A stretch of DNA of 64,000 nt from Deinococcus metallilatus (GCF_004758605.1 NZ_CP038511.1:1-64000), one strand, 5' to 3'; positions 1-13,269 are shown, counted from the stretch's first letter. A program made the numbers and translations. The notes: generated by a model not told the origin, from the sequence alone.

Positions 1-254
1 TGACCACGGTCACCGTGTACACGGCGGGCGCCTGTGCGACCAGCCGGGCCGTAGGGGCCTTCCTGACCCGCCACGCCATTCCCTTCACGGAACAGAACAT
101 CGACCACGACGCGCAGGCGCGCGCGGAGCTGCTGGCGCGCGCCGACGTCTCCGCGCTGCCCGTCACCCAGGTCGGCGACCAGATCTTTTCCGGCACCTTC
201 CGGGACCAGCGCGAGGGCATCGCCCGCGCCCTCAGGCTGACGGGGGGACGGTGA
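1..254 (+). CDS. Glutaredoxin-like thiol-redox protein, 5' end just outside window
   Basis: About 84 residues. The reading frame opens with codons for TTVTVYTAGACATS, and the window begins with TG, so the start is almost certainly an ATG whose A lies one base before the window; the GTG at 15 is an internal valine. The beta-strand VTVYT followed by Cys and helix, the IPFTEQNIDHD turn, and the cis-Pro strand ALPVTQVGDQIFSGTF are the glutaredoxin/NrdH fold. The usual CPYC active site is replaced by CATS, so only the first Cys remains and a monothiol or non-canonical role is likely. The family reduces disulfides with glutathione or another low-molecular-weight thiol; the substrate is unknown here. 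No operon partner is visible on the left edge. Confidence 0.8.
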   Translation, partial: TTVTVYTAGACATSRAVGAFLTRHAIPFTEQNIDHDAQARAELLARADVSALPVTQVGDQIFSGTFRDQREGIARALRLTGGR

Positions 255-497
255 ACGCCGGGGCCAGGGCGACCTCGCCGCAGCGGCCCATGCCGCGAGG
301 CCGCCCATCCCAGCGGCGGCTTCCGCCCACCCATCCGCGGGTCAGCCGAGCAGAACGGATCGGCCCCACCACCCACCGTCGCCCACAGTGCTGAGCCAGC
401 TCCGGCCCCTCACCGCCGTCAGGCCGCTCACGACCTGGGGACGCGGTGAGGGGGTGGCGCGCCGCTCGGCCCACGCCCAGTGTGGGGGAGCCTGCGG

Positions 498-776
498 GTG
501 AAGGGAAGCGACCGGCACCGGCGGGCCGAGCGGCTGTGCCTCGCGCTCAGCCTGTCCAACCTGGCGGTCGGCGCGGTCCTGGCCTCGGGGGGCCACCTTG
601 GGATCGGTGCGATCTTCTACGTGCTCGGCACGGTGTTGCTCGCGGGGCGGCTGTCCGGCTGGCCCACACCTTCCAACGACGGGTTCCTGGGGCTGATGAT
701 CCTCACCCTGCTGCTCAACGCCCTGATGCTGGGGCAGGGGCTCCAGTGGCTGCTCGCCGGGGGCGCTGGGCCGTGA
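498..776 (+). CDS. Small predicted membrane protein (three hydrophobic segments)
   Basis: About 92 residues starting from GTG at 498, chosen because GGGGGAG lies 7 bases upstream; an in-frame GTG at 480 has no ribosome site. A short basic head (MKGSDRHRRAERL) is followed by hydrophobic stretches around residues 14-34, 38-55 and 68-86, so it is an inner-membrane protein. I do not recognise the family. It stands alone between the glutaredoxin-like gene and the PBP gene. Codon use is high-GC third position like its neighbours, which supports a real gene, but no homologue can be named. Confidence 0.5.
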   Translation: MKGSDRHRRAERLCLALSLSNLAVGAVLASGGHLGIGAIFYVLGTVLLAGRLSGWPTPSNDGFLGLMILTLLLNALMLGQGLQWLLAGGAGP

Positions 777-1130
777 CCCGGGGTGAAGAGCTTCGCCTGT
801 TCCATCCGCATGATCACAGGCCTGCTGAACTGACGCTTCACCCGAATTGGGCAGCCCGCCCTCCGGTCCAACCCGACCGGCCGCCGCTCCCGGGGGTGCG
901 TGTCCTGTCATCCTTGGCTCACCGGCCCCCTTCCGCTTGGGAGTGCGCCCCCACGCGGCGTCCCGGCCGCCCCCGCCGGTTCGGCAACCTGGCCACGACA
1001 CGGCCCGAGACCCGCCTTCCCCCCAACTTCGCCGTGCGGCCCATCCCATGTGGACGGTCCGCCTTCCCTCGCCGGTCCCGGCGAACCGCGTTGTCCTTCC
1101 TCGCCCAGGCCCTCCTGAGAAAGACCTTCC
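777..1130. other. Intergenic stretch, no gene recognised
   Basis: 354 bases between the small membrane protein and the PBP gene. Short overlapping open frames exist in all directions because of the high GC content, but none has a ribosome-binding site or recognisable protein features. It presumably carries the promoter of the PBP gene; no clear -35/-10 pair could be singled out. Confidence 0.4.
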
Positions 1131-2471
1131 ATGTCCCCTTACCCAACTCGTGCTGGCTCCCACCGCCTTGGTCGCCGTGCTGGCGTCCTCGCCGCCCTGT
1201 GTCTGCTCGCCTTCGCCGTGTTGGCGGTGGCCTTCGCCCGCATCACGGTCCCCGCTGGCCCCCCGCCCCTCCCGTCCACCCGGCCCACCCGCGGGGAACT
1301 GCGCAGCGCCGACGGGCGGGTCCTGGCGCACGGCGCCCTGGACGCCCGGCGTTACCCCCTGGGTCCCCTGGCCGCGCCGGTCATCGGTTTTGTGGGGGCC
1401 TCGGCCGGGCTGGAGGGCACGGAGCGGGCGATGAACGGGCGCTTGCAGCGCGGTGAGGCGCTGACCCTCACCCTGGACACCCGCGTGCAGGCCGCCGTTG
1501 AAGCCGTCCTGAGCGAGGCCCTGAGGCGCACCGACGCCCAGTTCGCGTCGGCCGCCGTCATGGACACCCGGACGGGCGAGTTGCGTGCCCTGGCGTCGGT
1601 GCCGGGCTTCGACCCGGGCGCCTGGACGCAGGTCCCGGCTGACCGTTGGCGCAACCGGGCGGCGCTGGACGAGTACGAGCCGGGCAGTGTGGTTAAGGCG
1701 CTCACGGTGGCGGCTCTGCTCGACGAGGACCGGACCACACCTGATCAGACGTACGACACCCCGATGTGGCGCCGCCTCGCCGGGGCCACCATCAACGACC
1801 TCGTTCCGCATCCTGCCCGGCTCACAACGCGGCAAATCCTGCGCTACTCCAGCAACGTCGGCATGACCCGGCTCGTGGAGGGCGTGCCCCCGGAGTTGCT
1901 GTACCGCTACTTCACCGCGTACGGCTTCGGGCAGCCGGTCCGGCTGGGCCTGCCCGCCGGGGACGGCCTCCTGCGGGACCCGGACGCCTGGAGCGCCCTG
2001 TCACAGGCCACCCTGTCCTTCGGGCAGGGACTGACCGCCACCACCCTGCAACTCGTCGCGGCCTTCAACGTGCTGGCCAACGACGGGCGGTACGTTCCCC
2101 CGCGCCTCTTCCCCGGCGACGTGGCCGGGGCGAGGCAGGTGCTGCGCCGGGAGACGGCGGCCCGCATGCGCGAGGTGCTGCGTGGGGTGATCGACGACGG
2201 CATCCGGGGAAAGGCCGAGTTGCCCGGGTACCACGTGGGCGGGAAGACCGGCACCGCGCAGGTGGCGGTGGACGGCCGCTACAGCGGGGAGGTGTTTTCC
2301 AGCACCTTCGCGGGCTTCCTCCCCGCGGCGCAACCGCGCTTCACGGTGGCGGTGATGGTGCGCGGGGCCAAACGCGAGTACCAGGGATCGCAACTCGCCG
2401 CCCCCATCTTCCGGGACATCAGCTCCGCCCTGCTGTCCCTGTACGCGTACACGCCGGACGAGCAGCGTTAG
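1131..2471 (+). CDS. Class B penicillin-binding protein, transpeptidase (FtsI/PBP2-like)
   Basis: 446 residues. Cross-links peptidoglycan stem peptides in the periplasm. The N-terminus is a basic head plus one membrane anchor (about residues 17-37), then a short version of the dimerisation region (RGELRSADGRVLA) and the transpeptidase domain. All three penicilloyl-serine motifs are present: SVVK with the nucleophile Ser186 and Lys189, SSN at 240-242, and KTGTAQ starting at Lys372. At 446 residues it is shorter than typical FtsI (about 580), mainly because the N-terminal non-catalytic module is reduced. It is monocistronic: its stop is 13 bases from the end of the convergent ccm operon. Whether it serves division or elongation cannot be decided from sequence alone. 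Confidence 0.9.
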   Translation: MSPYPTRAGSHRLGRRAGVLAALCLLAFAVLAVAFARITVPAGPPPLPSTRPTRGELRSADGRVLAHGALDARRYPLGPLAAPVIGFVGASAGLEGTERAMNGRLQRGEALTLTLDTRVQAAVEAVLSEALRRTDAQFASAAVMDTRTGELRALASVPGFDPGAWTQVPADRWRNRAALDEYEPGSVVKALTVAALLDEDRTTPDQTYDTPMWRRLAGATINDLVPHPARLTTRQILRYSSNVGMTRLVEGVPPELLYRYFTAYGFGQPVRLGLPAGDGLLRDPDAWSALSQATLSFGQGLTATTLQLVAAFNVLANDGRYVPPRLFPGDVAGARQVLRRETAARMREVLRGVIDDGIRGKAELPGYHVGGKTGTAQVAVDGRYSGEVFSSTFAGFLPAAQPRFTVAVMVRGAKREYQGSQLAAPIFRDISSALLSLYAYTPDEQR

Positions 2472-2483
2472 CCGACGGGGGCA

Positions 2484-3542
2484 TTACTCGCCTTCCTTCT
2501 GCCACCGCTCCAGCACGTCGAGGAGGGCGTTCAGCTCTTCGGGCTTCAGGTTTGGGGAGGCGGGCATGGCGCCCTTGCCGTTCACGATCACGTTTTCGAG
2601 GGCCTCCCGCGACAGGGTGGCGACCCGCAGGTTCGGGCCGAGGCCCCCGCCCCCGTTCGGGCCGTGGCAACTCGCGCAGTTGGCAGCGTACACGCGCAGG
2701 CCTGGGTCGCTCTCGTTCTGCCTCGCGTGCAGGGAGGTGATCAGGTCGTCGGCGTCGCGTCCCTTGGGGTCGAGGGTCCGGTAGCGTTCGAGCGCCGTCA
2801 GCGCGTCCGCGTCCTGCCCGAAGCGGGCGAGCGCGAAGCCCAGCAGGAGCTGCGATTCCGGCTCCTTCGGCGCGAGCTGCGCCGCGGTGCGGATCAACAG
2901 GAAGGCCTGCCGCGCGTCCTCGGGTGTGGGCTGTGCGCCGGTCTGCCCCGTCTGCTCGCCTCGCGTCAGGAGCAGGATGCCCAGCCGCCGCAGTGCCTCG
3001 GGCTGCCGGGGGTCGAGCTTCAGGGCGTTCCCGTACGCGGTCACCGCCTGCGCGTACCGGGCGGAGTCGAAAGCGGCCCGGCCCCAGGCGAGGTACGCGG
3101 CTCCCTCCCCGGTCGTCTCGGCCTTCCTGCGCAGGCCCGGCAGCGCGAGCACGTCCCGCACGTCCTGCACCTCATCCGCCCCGAGAGAGGCGAGCTGCCA
3201 GCGTGGCACGAAGGTCACCGCCCCGGCGACGGTGACGAGCGCAGCCACCGCGAGCCCCGCCAGCGCAGCGGCGCGCGTCCGCCTCCCACGTTCCCGGGGA
3301 GGAGGAGCGGCTGGCAGGGCGTCGAGGGCCCGCAGGATGAGTGCCGCGCGGCGTTCGAGGTCGGGGCGGCGCGACTCGTCGGTCAAATGAGACAATTCCG
3401 CGTACAGGCGGTCACGCTCGGCGGTGAGCCGGTGGCGCTCGGGAGCGTCGGGATCAGTGGGCATGCCACCTCTCAGCGGTTGCAAGACCAGCCATAGCGC
3501 GGCCAGGAGGACGAGGGCAAAGAGGGTCAGGCCCAGGATCAC
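2484..3542 (-). CDS. CcmI-like cytochrome c biogenesis TPR protein fused to a cytochrome c domain
   Basis: 352 residues from a GTG start that overlaps the ccmH stop (GTGA). A membrane segment at 2-20, a cytoplasmic loop with coiled-coil-like charge (36-70), a second membrane segment near 93-112, then TPR repeats (about 150-265): the CcmI layout, which presents apocytochrome to the haem ligation complex. The C-terminal 65 residues are an added class I cytochrome c: CASCH at 289-293, with Cys289/Cys292 for covalent haem, His293 and a likely axial Met326 in [11 protein letters not shown]. CcmI proteins normally end after the TPRs, so this is a CcmI-cytochrome fusion. Last gene of the ccm operon, ending 12 bases from the convergent PBP gene. 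Confidence 0.85.
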   Translation of the reverse strand: MILGLTLFALVLLAALWLVLQPLRGGMPTDPDAPERHRLTAERDRLYAELSHLTDESRRPDLERRAALILRALDALPAAPPPRERGRRTRAAALAGLAVAALVTVAGAVTFVPRWQLASLGADEVQDVRDVLALPGLRRKAETTGEGAAYLAWGRAAFDSARYAQAVTAYGNALKLDPRQPEALRRLGILLLTRGEQTGQTGAQPTPEDARQAFLLIRTAAQLAPKEPESQLLLGFALARFGQDADALTALERYRTLDPKGRDADDLITSLHARQNESDPGLRVYAANCASCHGPNGGGGLGPNLRVATLSREALENVIVNGKGAMPASPNLKPEELNALLDVLERWQKEGE

Positions 3543-4020
3543 GCCTGCCCCCCCGCCCGGTCATCCCCCCGGGTCTCACGCCGCACCTGGGCGAGGAAGG
3601 GGTCGAAGGGCGCCTCGGTCCCCGCCTCCGGGATGGACGGAGCCGCGACGTTCCGTTTGCGCAACACGCCCCACAGCACCGCGCCCCCCGCCACCAACGC
3701 CGCCAGCGGGGCGCCCCACAGCAGCAGGTTGCTCCCCTCCTTGGGCGGGTCGAGCAGCACGAAGTTCCCGTACCGCGCGGCGAAGTAGGCATAGATGTCC
3801 CGGTCGCTGCGCCCCGCCACCACCTGCTCGCGCACGTCCCGCAGCATCTCCCGGCTGAGGTCGTTCGTGCTCTCCGTGATGGGCAGGCCCGTGCAGATCG
3901 GGCAGCGCAGGTTGGTTCCCAGCCGCTCCGCCCGCGCCTCCTGGTCGGGCGTCAGGGCGAGCGACACGGACAGCAGCAAGCCCAGGACGAGGGCCAGGAG
4001 TCCCCACACCCCTGGCCGCC

Positions 4021-4024
<4 letters not shown>
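3539..4024 (-). CDS. ccmH: Cytochrome c maturation protein CcmH (apocytochrome thiol reductase)
   Basis: 161 residues from GTG at 4024, overlapping the ccmG stop (GTGA). A signal/anchor segment (about 8-24) leads to the CcmH/NrfF/CycL domain with the hallmark LRCPICTG, active-site Cys41 and Cys44. A second membrane helix (about 103-122) anchors the C-terminus. The family keeps apocytochrome CXXCH cysteines reduced for haem ligation on the periplasmic side, working with CcmG, CcmF and CcmI, which flank it here. The final 35 residues ([15 protein letters not shown]...) are a short cytoplasmic tail. Normal length for the family. Confidence 0.93.
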
Positions 4025-4599
<575 letters not shown>

Positions 4600-4628
4600 A
4601 CATCCTCTCTCTTCTTCAGGGGCAAGGG

Positions 4629-6626
<1,998 letters not shown>

Positions 6627-6633
6627 CCGCCCC

Positions 6634-7095
6634 TCATTGCTGGCTCTGGTTTTCCTGAAGGAGCTTCTTGAGTTCGGCCTGCGTCTGCGGCACGTGGTAC
6701 TCCTCGGAGTGCTTCACCACGAGGTCGGTGGCGTGGAAGGTGTTGCCCTGGAACGTCCCGCGCACGACCACGCCCTGGTTCTCCTTGAACAGGTCGCTGA
6801 CCGCGCCGCGGTACTGCACCGGGAAGGTGGCGCCGCCGTCCGTCACGTTGAACTTGAGGTCGAGGGTCTGCGGGTTGTACTGCACGGCCTTCACCAGCCC
6901 GCCGATGCGCAGGGGGCGGCCCTCGAACTGGGCGCGCTGCTGTTCGTACTCCGTCGGTGTGACGAAGTACTCCAGGCTCTTGCCCAGGTTCCCGAAGGCG
7001 ATAAAGGCCGTCAGGCCCACGAGCGCGAGCACGCCCAGCATGGTCGGCCAGGGGCTGCGCCGACGCCGCCTCGCGCGGGGCAGGGGAGTCGTCAT
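6634..7095 (-). CDS. ccmE: Haem chaperone CcmE
   Basis: 153 residues using the ATG at 7095, which overlaps the ccmD stop (ATGA) and gives the usual short basic head ([11 protein letters not shown]) before the single membrane anchor at about 17-35. The longer in-frame extension upstream lies inside ccmD and is rejected. The OB-fold carries KHSEEYHVP with His129, the residue that binds haem covalently in CcmE, and Tyr133. Transfers haem from the CcmABCD exporter to CcmF. Family length is normal. Confidence 0.95.
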   Translation of the reverse strand: MTTPLPRARRRRRSPWPTMLGVLALVGLTAFIAFGNLGKSLEYFVTPTEYEQQRAQFEGRPLRIGGLVKAVQYNPQTLDLKFNVTDGGATFPVQYRGAVSDLFKENQGVVVRGTFQGNTFHATDLVVKHSEEYHVPQTQAELKKLLQENQSQQ

Positions 7096-7211
7096 CGGCG
7101 CTCCTCCTCCCGCAGGGCCCGCAGCCGCAGCCACATCCAGGCGAGGTACGCCCCCAGCAGCACCAGGGGCACCACGTACACCACGATCACGTACCAGGCG
7201 TACTTATCCAT
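7092..7211 (-). CDS. ccmD: CcmD, small haem exporter subunit
   Basis: A 39-codon gene read directly from the minus strand: MDKYAWYVIVVYVVPLVLLG and then a second half ending RALREEERR. One membrane helix (about 6-26) and a charged cytoplasmic tail is the CcmD pattern; the family holds CcmE to the CcmC/CcmAB haem exporter. Its TGA overlaps the ccmE ATG, so it is the first gene of this operon. ccmA, ccmB and ccmC are not upstream; the next gene is divergent and unrelated, so they must lie elsewhere. Confidence 0.85.
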   Translation of the reverse strand: MDKYAWYVIVVYVVPLVLLGAYLAWMWLRLRALREEERR

Positions 7212-7322
7212 GGCTGGCCTCTTCCACGACCTCGCTTAATCCTGAAGCCCACCCTGCTCCTGCATAAACGTCTCGCGGCAGAAAAACAGACGCTCGCGTC
7301 AATCAGCCCTCCCGTGTGACCA

Positions 7323-7348
7323 TACGTATGAGCACTTGTTCATGCGTA
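7323..7348. promoter_or_regulatory. Imperfect 12-2-12 inverted repeat between ccmD and a PLD gene
   Basis: Left arm TACGTATGAGCA (7323-7334), CT spacer, right arm TGTTCATGCGTA (7337-7348); 10 of 12 positions pair. CATACGTATG at 7321-7330 is itself a perfect palindrome. The geometry is that of ArsR/SmtB-family sites, and the half-site (C)ATACGT also occurs at three other promoters in this window. It lies 112 bases from the ccmD start and about 110-145 from the PLD start, in the 245-base divergent gap. Confidence 0.5.
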
Positions 7349-7456
7349 CAGTGTATGGGAAACTGAGGCTGGGTTCAGGGGCACCCGTCCCACCCTTGCT
7401 CACCCCCAATCCTGCCTGACCAGACGAGGCCCCTGTGCTGCCATGGAAGAAGCCCC

Positions 7457-9142
7457 ATGCGGCGATCGGGCGGCCGCGAGGAGTTTTCACGCTTGAATCC
7501 CGGTTCCGTGCATCCGTTGCAGTCGAGTTCGCCTCAGAAGGCGTGTCCTGTTCCCCTCACCCGCTCCGTCGCCTGGGGACTGGCCTGGCTGGTGCTATTG
7601 CTGGTTCCTGACGCCCGGCCCGGGGGGTGGGGGCTGGCCTTGGCGGCCGGGTTCGAGGTGGCCGGACCGCTTCCCGCGCCCGACACCGCTGCCCTCGACG
7701 GTCTGGGCCTGAACACCTGTCCGGTCCCTCAAGCGCCGCTCGACCGCCTGCTGTTCGAACGGACACGGGGACAGGGCGCGGCGCTGAGCTGCGGGAACCA
7801 GGTAGAAGGGCTGTTGCACTTTCCGAACGCGGACCCCGCCTACAGCGCCCAGCCGCGCCGCCCTGGGGGGGCCTTCGACCTGTTGGTGGACCAACTGCGC
7901 CGGACGCGACGGGAGCTGCTCATCGCCAACATGATCTGGGACGACGGTCCGGATGCCCCGGGGGCGCGGGTTGCCCAGGCCATCGCCGCCCTGCGGCGGG
8001 ACGTGGCCGCGTTCCCCGACCGCTACCCGGACGGCGTGACCGTGCGCGTCATGCTCGGCCACTCCATCCGGCTGGGTGACCTCGACCCAGCAGCCAACGC
8101 CTACAACGCCGCCCGGCACCTGCTGGACGCGGGCGTCCCGCTGACCCGTGACCCCGTGCCCGGCTGGCGCCTGGAGATCGCCGACTACGCCTACGCCCTG
8201 CCCCACAACCACATGAAGCTCGTCGTGCAGGACGGCGAGCGGATGCTGGCTGGCGGGTACAACGTCAGCTTCTTCCACGAGCCGCAGACGGCACCAAGCG
8301 GGCGCGGTCTCGATCTGACGGACCTTGCCTTGTGGGTGCGCGGCCCGGTTGCCCGGAACGCGCTGGCGGCCTTCCGCGACGGGTGGACCCTGAGCCAGCG
8401 GCTCACGTGCCGAACCCCCCCGTTGCCAGCCACGCTGCGGCGCGAGTGTGCCTTTGAGGTTCGGGCACCACTGCTGCCGTTGGGCTGGGCGGCCCCTGCC
8501 CCCGCCGCCGGAACCGCCCGGGTGTATCCCCTTTACCGCCGCCGCGGCTACCAGAATGCCGACGACACGGTGAGTGCCCTCTTCGCGGCGGCGGGCACGA
8601 GCATCGACGTGATGCAGTCCCAGGTGAGCGGCACCCTGGGCTGCGTGGGGAAGCTGTCCGAACCGGGCGGCTGCGACCCCGCCTTTCAACTGCCCGTATG
8701 GCGCGCCGCTGTCCGCGCGATCCGCGAGCGGGGCGTCACGCTGCGGCTGCTGCTGGACTACGATCCGCTGCTCCAGGCGGAGACGCTGGCCCTGCTGCGC
8801 GGCCTCCAGGCCGAGCTGGCGCCGCTGGGGCTGCAAGGGCGCGTGCAAGCCCGTTGGTACGGCACGTCAGGTGGGCTGCACACCAAGGCTGCCCTGATTG
8901 ACAACCAGATGCTCACCGTCGGGAGCCAGAACCTGCACTATTCCTCCTTCGGGCCGCTCGGCCTGGGCGAGTACACGCTTGCCACGAGCGACGCCGGGGC
9001 CATCGACGAGTACCGGCGCATGTTCGCCTTCGAGTGGGCCCGCGCCCGGACAATTCAGGCGCCCTGGTGGCTGCCCGCCGACTTCCGTCCTTCCCCTTCC
9101 CGCCCTGAACCGGAACCGGGTGACCGCCCGGGAGGGGAATAG
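7457..9142 (+). CDS. Exported phospholipase D-like protein, copy 1
   Basis: Up to 561 residues. Two HxK(x)4D catalytic motifs: HMKLVVQD from His252 and HTKAALID from His475, each followed by a conserved serine/asparagine segment, the paired active site of the PLD superfamily, which cleaves phosphodiesters by a covalent His intermediate. A hydrophobic segment (WGLAWLVLLLV, about 39-50) looks like a signal anchor, so it acts outside the cytoplasm. Start uncertain: ATG 7457 has weak GGAAG, while TTG 7493 has GAGGAG 9 bases upstream and brings the signal closer to the N-terminus. Paralogous to the PLD gene at 24 kb; a broken third copy follows immediately. Substrate (phospholipid, cardiolipin or nucleic acid) cannot be told. 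Confidence 0.85.
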   Translation: MRRSGGREEFSRLNPGSVHPLQSSSPQKACPVPLTRSVAWGLAWLVLLLVPDARPGGWGLALAAGFEVAGPLPAPDTAALDGLGLNTCPVPQAPLDRLLFERTRGQGAALSCGNQVEGLLHFPNADPAYSAQPRRPGGAFDLLVDQLRRTRRELLIANMIWDDGPDAPGARVAQAIAALRRDVAAFPDRYPDGVTVRVMLGHSIRLGDLDPAANAYNAARHLLDAGVPLTRDPVPGWRLEIADYAYALPHNHMKLVVQDGERMLAGGYNVSFFHEPQTAPSGRGLDLTDLALWVRGPVARNALAAFRDGWTLSQRLTCRTPPLPATLRRECAFEVRAPLLPLGWAAPAPAAGTARVYPLYRRRGYQNADDTVSALFAAAGTSIDVMQSQVSGTLGCVGKLSEPGGCDPAFQLPVWRAAVRAIRERGVTLRLLLDYDPLLQAETLALLRGLQAELAPLGLQGRVQARWYGTSGGLHTKAALIDNQMLTVGSQNLHYSSFGPLGLGEYTLATSDAGAIDEYRRMFAFEWARARTIQAPWWLPADFRPSPSRPEPEPGDRPGGE

Positions 9143-9238
9143 ATGCCCTGGAGGACGACCCTGCGGCGGGAAGCCGATGTCCTGACGCTCGCCGGACTCG
9201 GGCCGTGCAGAGGGGCTGGGACGGCCGGGACGCCTCCC

Positions 9239-9489
9239 TCGCCGCTGGGCCCGCTCGAACTCGCGTTGTGGCGGATCACGACCGAGGGGAGCGGGCAGAC
9301 CTCTCATGCGGCCATGCCTCGCTGGGTAACCTCCGCACGGCTCGGGCCTCCGGCCAGCCTGACACTCCCGTCGCCACGGCGGGGCAGATCCCTCAGGCGC
9401 GCCCGGAGGTTTTGCTCACCACGGTGGAGGGGCACGCGGGGGAGGGCCGCCCCGGCTGAACCGTCGCCCTCGCCGTGCGCGACCCGTAG
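9239..9489 (+). pseudogene. Remnant of a PLD-like gene (N-terminal part)
   Basis: Reading across two frames gives GPLELALWRITTEG, then SCGHASLGNLRTAR, then QARPEVLLTTVEGHAGEGRPG, a stop, and TVALAVRD. The PLD gene at 24 kb reads DPLELALWRVTTEG, SCGNAFTGFLRTPR, RGARAEVLLTSMEWQAGEGRPGW and TFARALRD in the same order. The remnant has one frameshift near 9295, a Trp-to-stop change at 9457-9459 and a second stop at 9487. It corresponds to roughly residues 50-140 of the intact paralogue; both catalytic motifs are gone. It lies immediately after PLD copy 1 on the same strand. Confidence 0.85.
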
Positions 9490-9534
9490 GAGCGGGTGCG
9501 GGCTGAACCCGCCGCTCCACCCTGTGGAGCTGGT

Positions 9535-9631
9535 CATGGCGGGTCTTGACCATCTCGTCCTGCCGGAAACGCCCCTCTTGGATGGTCGGGCCGTAGTTCT
9601 CGATGCGGGTGGCAAACATGAGCTGGAGCAT
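9535..9631 (-). pseudogene. Remnant of a family 1-like glycosidase gene (N-terminus)
   Basis: From an ATG at 9631 the minus strand reads MLQLMFATRIENYGPTIQEG then RFRQDEMVKTRHDQL. The intact glycosidase at 20.9-22.2 kb starts MLYFMFATGIENSYPTIQNG then RFRQDEMDKTRHYQL. The ribosome site AGGAG before the start is also preserved in both. Homology stops after about 34 residues, where it abuts the PLD remnant tail to tail. The frame stays open beyond that point but without similarity. Confidence 0.85.
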
Positions 9632-9887
9632 CGTCCGTTCTCCTGCGGCGCCCGCGCCCCGACCACCAGCGTCGATGTGGGTGTGACGTCCGGGGCCTCC
9701 TCTCCTCCCATGCGCGCGCCGCGGCCACCCCTTGACAGGTTGCGACGGCACGTCGCCGTTGCCCCCCTGGGTTTCAGCTTCAGCGCTGGACGTGACCTGA
9801 GCAAGTCACGCTCCTTCCTGTGGACCGCTCGAGCCAGGCTCCTCCGCCATTGATCCGGCCCGCCCGCATGACCCTGTCAGGACCACC

Positions 9888-11825
<1,938 letters not shown>

Positions 11826-12045
11826 ACGTCGCCGACCGCCCCGCCGAGCCGCGCCAGGACTTCTCCCAGTCCCGTGAGGGCCACGCTTCGGCTCGCGTGT
11901 GGGCGCACTGTTCCCTGAATCCGTTAGCCGGACGACGAACCAGCCGTGGCGGCAGGGAAGGGAGCGGGATGGGGCGACGATGCTGATTTCGGAGGCTGTG
12001 CAAGCGGCGACCCCGTCCGCAACGGTAGCGGGTGTCCTCCCCAGG

Positions 12046-12693
12046 TCAGCGTACCCCGGTCCCATCGTCCGGCGACCGCTGCTCCAGCCAGCGGCCGACC
12101 AGCCAGAAGGCGACGGCCGTGGCCGCGACCGCCCCCACCACCCAGGCTGTCCCGAGTCCACTCGCTGTCGCCCCCGCCCAGGCGTACAGGAAGGCGGACG
12201 GCAGCGCGCCCAGCGTGGCCGCAGGGATGACCTGCCGCCACCGCAGGGGCGAGGCGCCCGCCAGCACGGCCACCGTCTCGGCGAGCAGGGGCACCGGGCG
12301 CGTGACGACGAGGGCGAGCGGTCCCCAACGCCGCAGCAGGGCCTCACTGCGCGTTCTGGCCCCCGGCGGCACCAGCCGCTCGAGGAGGGGGCCGCCGCGC
12401 CGACCGAGCGCGAACCCCAGCAGCGTGGCCCCCACGCTGCCGACGAGCGAGAGCAGGGTCCCCAGCGGGGCGCCGTACAGCGCCCCGTGCGCCAGCATCA
12501 CCACGCTGGAAGGCACGGGCAGCAGCACGTCCGTCGCGAGCAGGGCCACCCCCACCAGGCCCGCCGCCGCGCCGCCCCGGCGCAGAAAGGGCAGGGGGTC
12601 GGTCAGCAGGGGCAGCCCCAGCGCCTCCACCACCACGAACAGGACCAGGAAGACCGCGACGAGCGCGCCCACGACCGCCCAATACTGCTTCAC
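12046..12693 (-). CDS. VTT/DedA (SNARE-associated) family membrane protein
   Basis: 215 residues, five to six membrane helices. The VTT-domain core is visible: the re-entrant loop LLPVPSSVVMLAHGALYG, the GSVGATLLGFALGRRGG segment and the second loop VVTRPVPLLAETVAVLAGAS with its conserved Arg-Pro. The family moves phospholipids or undecaprenyl phosphate across the membrane. A role in lipid-carrier recycling would suit the surrounding cell-wall genes but is inferred. Monocistronic, convergent with the DUF5693 gene. Confidence 0.85.
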   Translation of the reverse strand: MKQYWAVVGALVAVFLVLFVVVEALGLPLLTDPLPFLRRGGAAAGLVGVALLATDVLLPVPSSVVMLAHGALYGAPLGTLLSLVGSVGATLLGFALGRRGGPLLERLVPPGARTRSEALLRRWGPLALVVTRPVPLLAETVAVLAGASPLRWRQVIPAATLGALPSAFLYAWAGATASGLGTAWVVGAVAATAVAFWLVGRWLEQRSPDDGTGVR

Positions 12694-13269
12694 CGCCCAC
12701 CCCGCGGCAGGAGGCCAGGCGGCATCAAAGGCCCCCCGCCGTTCCGCGGTCCCGGATCAGGAAGGGCTCCTCGCCACCGCGAGCTGCCGGGGCCAGGCAC
12801 CGGGGACGGATTGGACGGGGTCACGGCCGGTGGCTCCTCATTCAGCACGGGGCAGTATAAGAAGTTGGCGGCTGAACGTCGCGACCGATGCACAGGACCA
12901 GTGGAGCGCCACGGGCGATGCGGCCCGGGCAGCACGGGCGTGGTCAGCATTCAAGAGCACCACCCCGATCAGGTCCGGGACGGCACCCATCCACCTGCCC
13001 CACCTCGACTGAATGGCACGGGCGCTGTGGTGGTTCCAGGGAAGTGGAACGCCGGGGTGTCCTGCCTGACCGCCCGCCTGTTCGGCGGGGCAGCGGAGGC
13101 CGGTGGACGGGGCCGTGACCCGGGTGACACGCCACCTCTTCCAGAGCAGACCTGAAGCCGGAGCTCCTGAAGAGCCTCTCGCGGCCCTGGCCCGACCTCC
13201 CTGTGGTCGGTCCTGGCCGGGCACGTTCGGCGGCGGAGCCAGAGGAGCCGGCCCGCCGCGGCGCCCGCT
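12694..13269. other. Intergenic stretch, nothing recognised
   Basis: 576 bases between the VTT gene and the end of the LCP gene, both on the minus strand. Several short open frames exist, for example a minus-strand frame around 12840-13220, but they lack ribosome sites and any recognised similarity. Given the amount of gene decay in the window this could be an eroded gene. Confidence 0.35.

Noticed and set aside
342..1835. Very long minus-strand open frame (497 codons) opposite the PBP gene
   Set aside because: Arg/Gly/Gln-rich shadow composition, no ribosome site, and it covers the well-supported PBP gene.
7254..7310. Possible terminator or small RNA in the ccmD/PLD gap
   Set aside because: No stable hairpin with a T-run could be drawn; the region fits a plain divergent promoter better.
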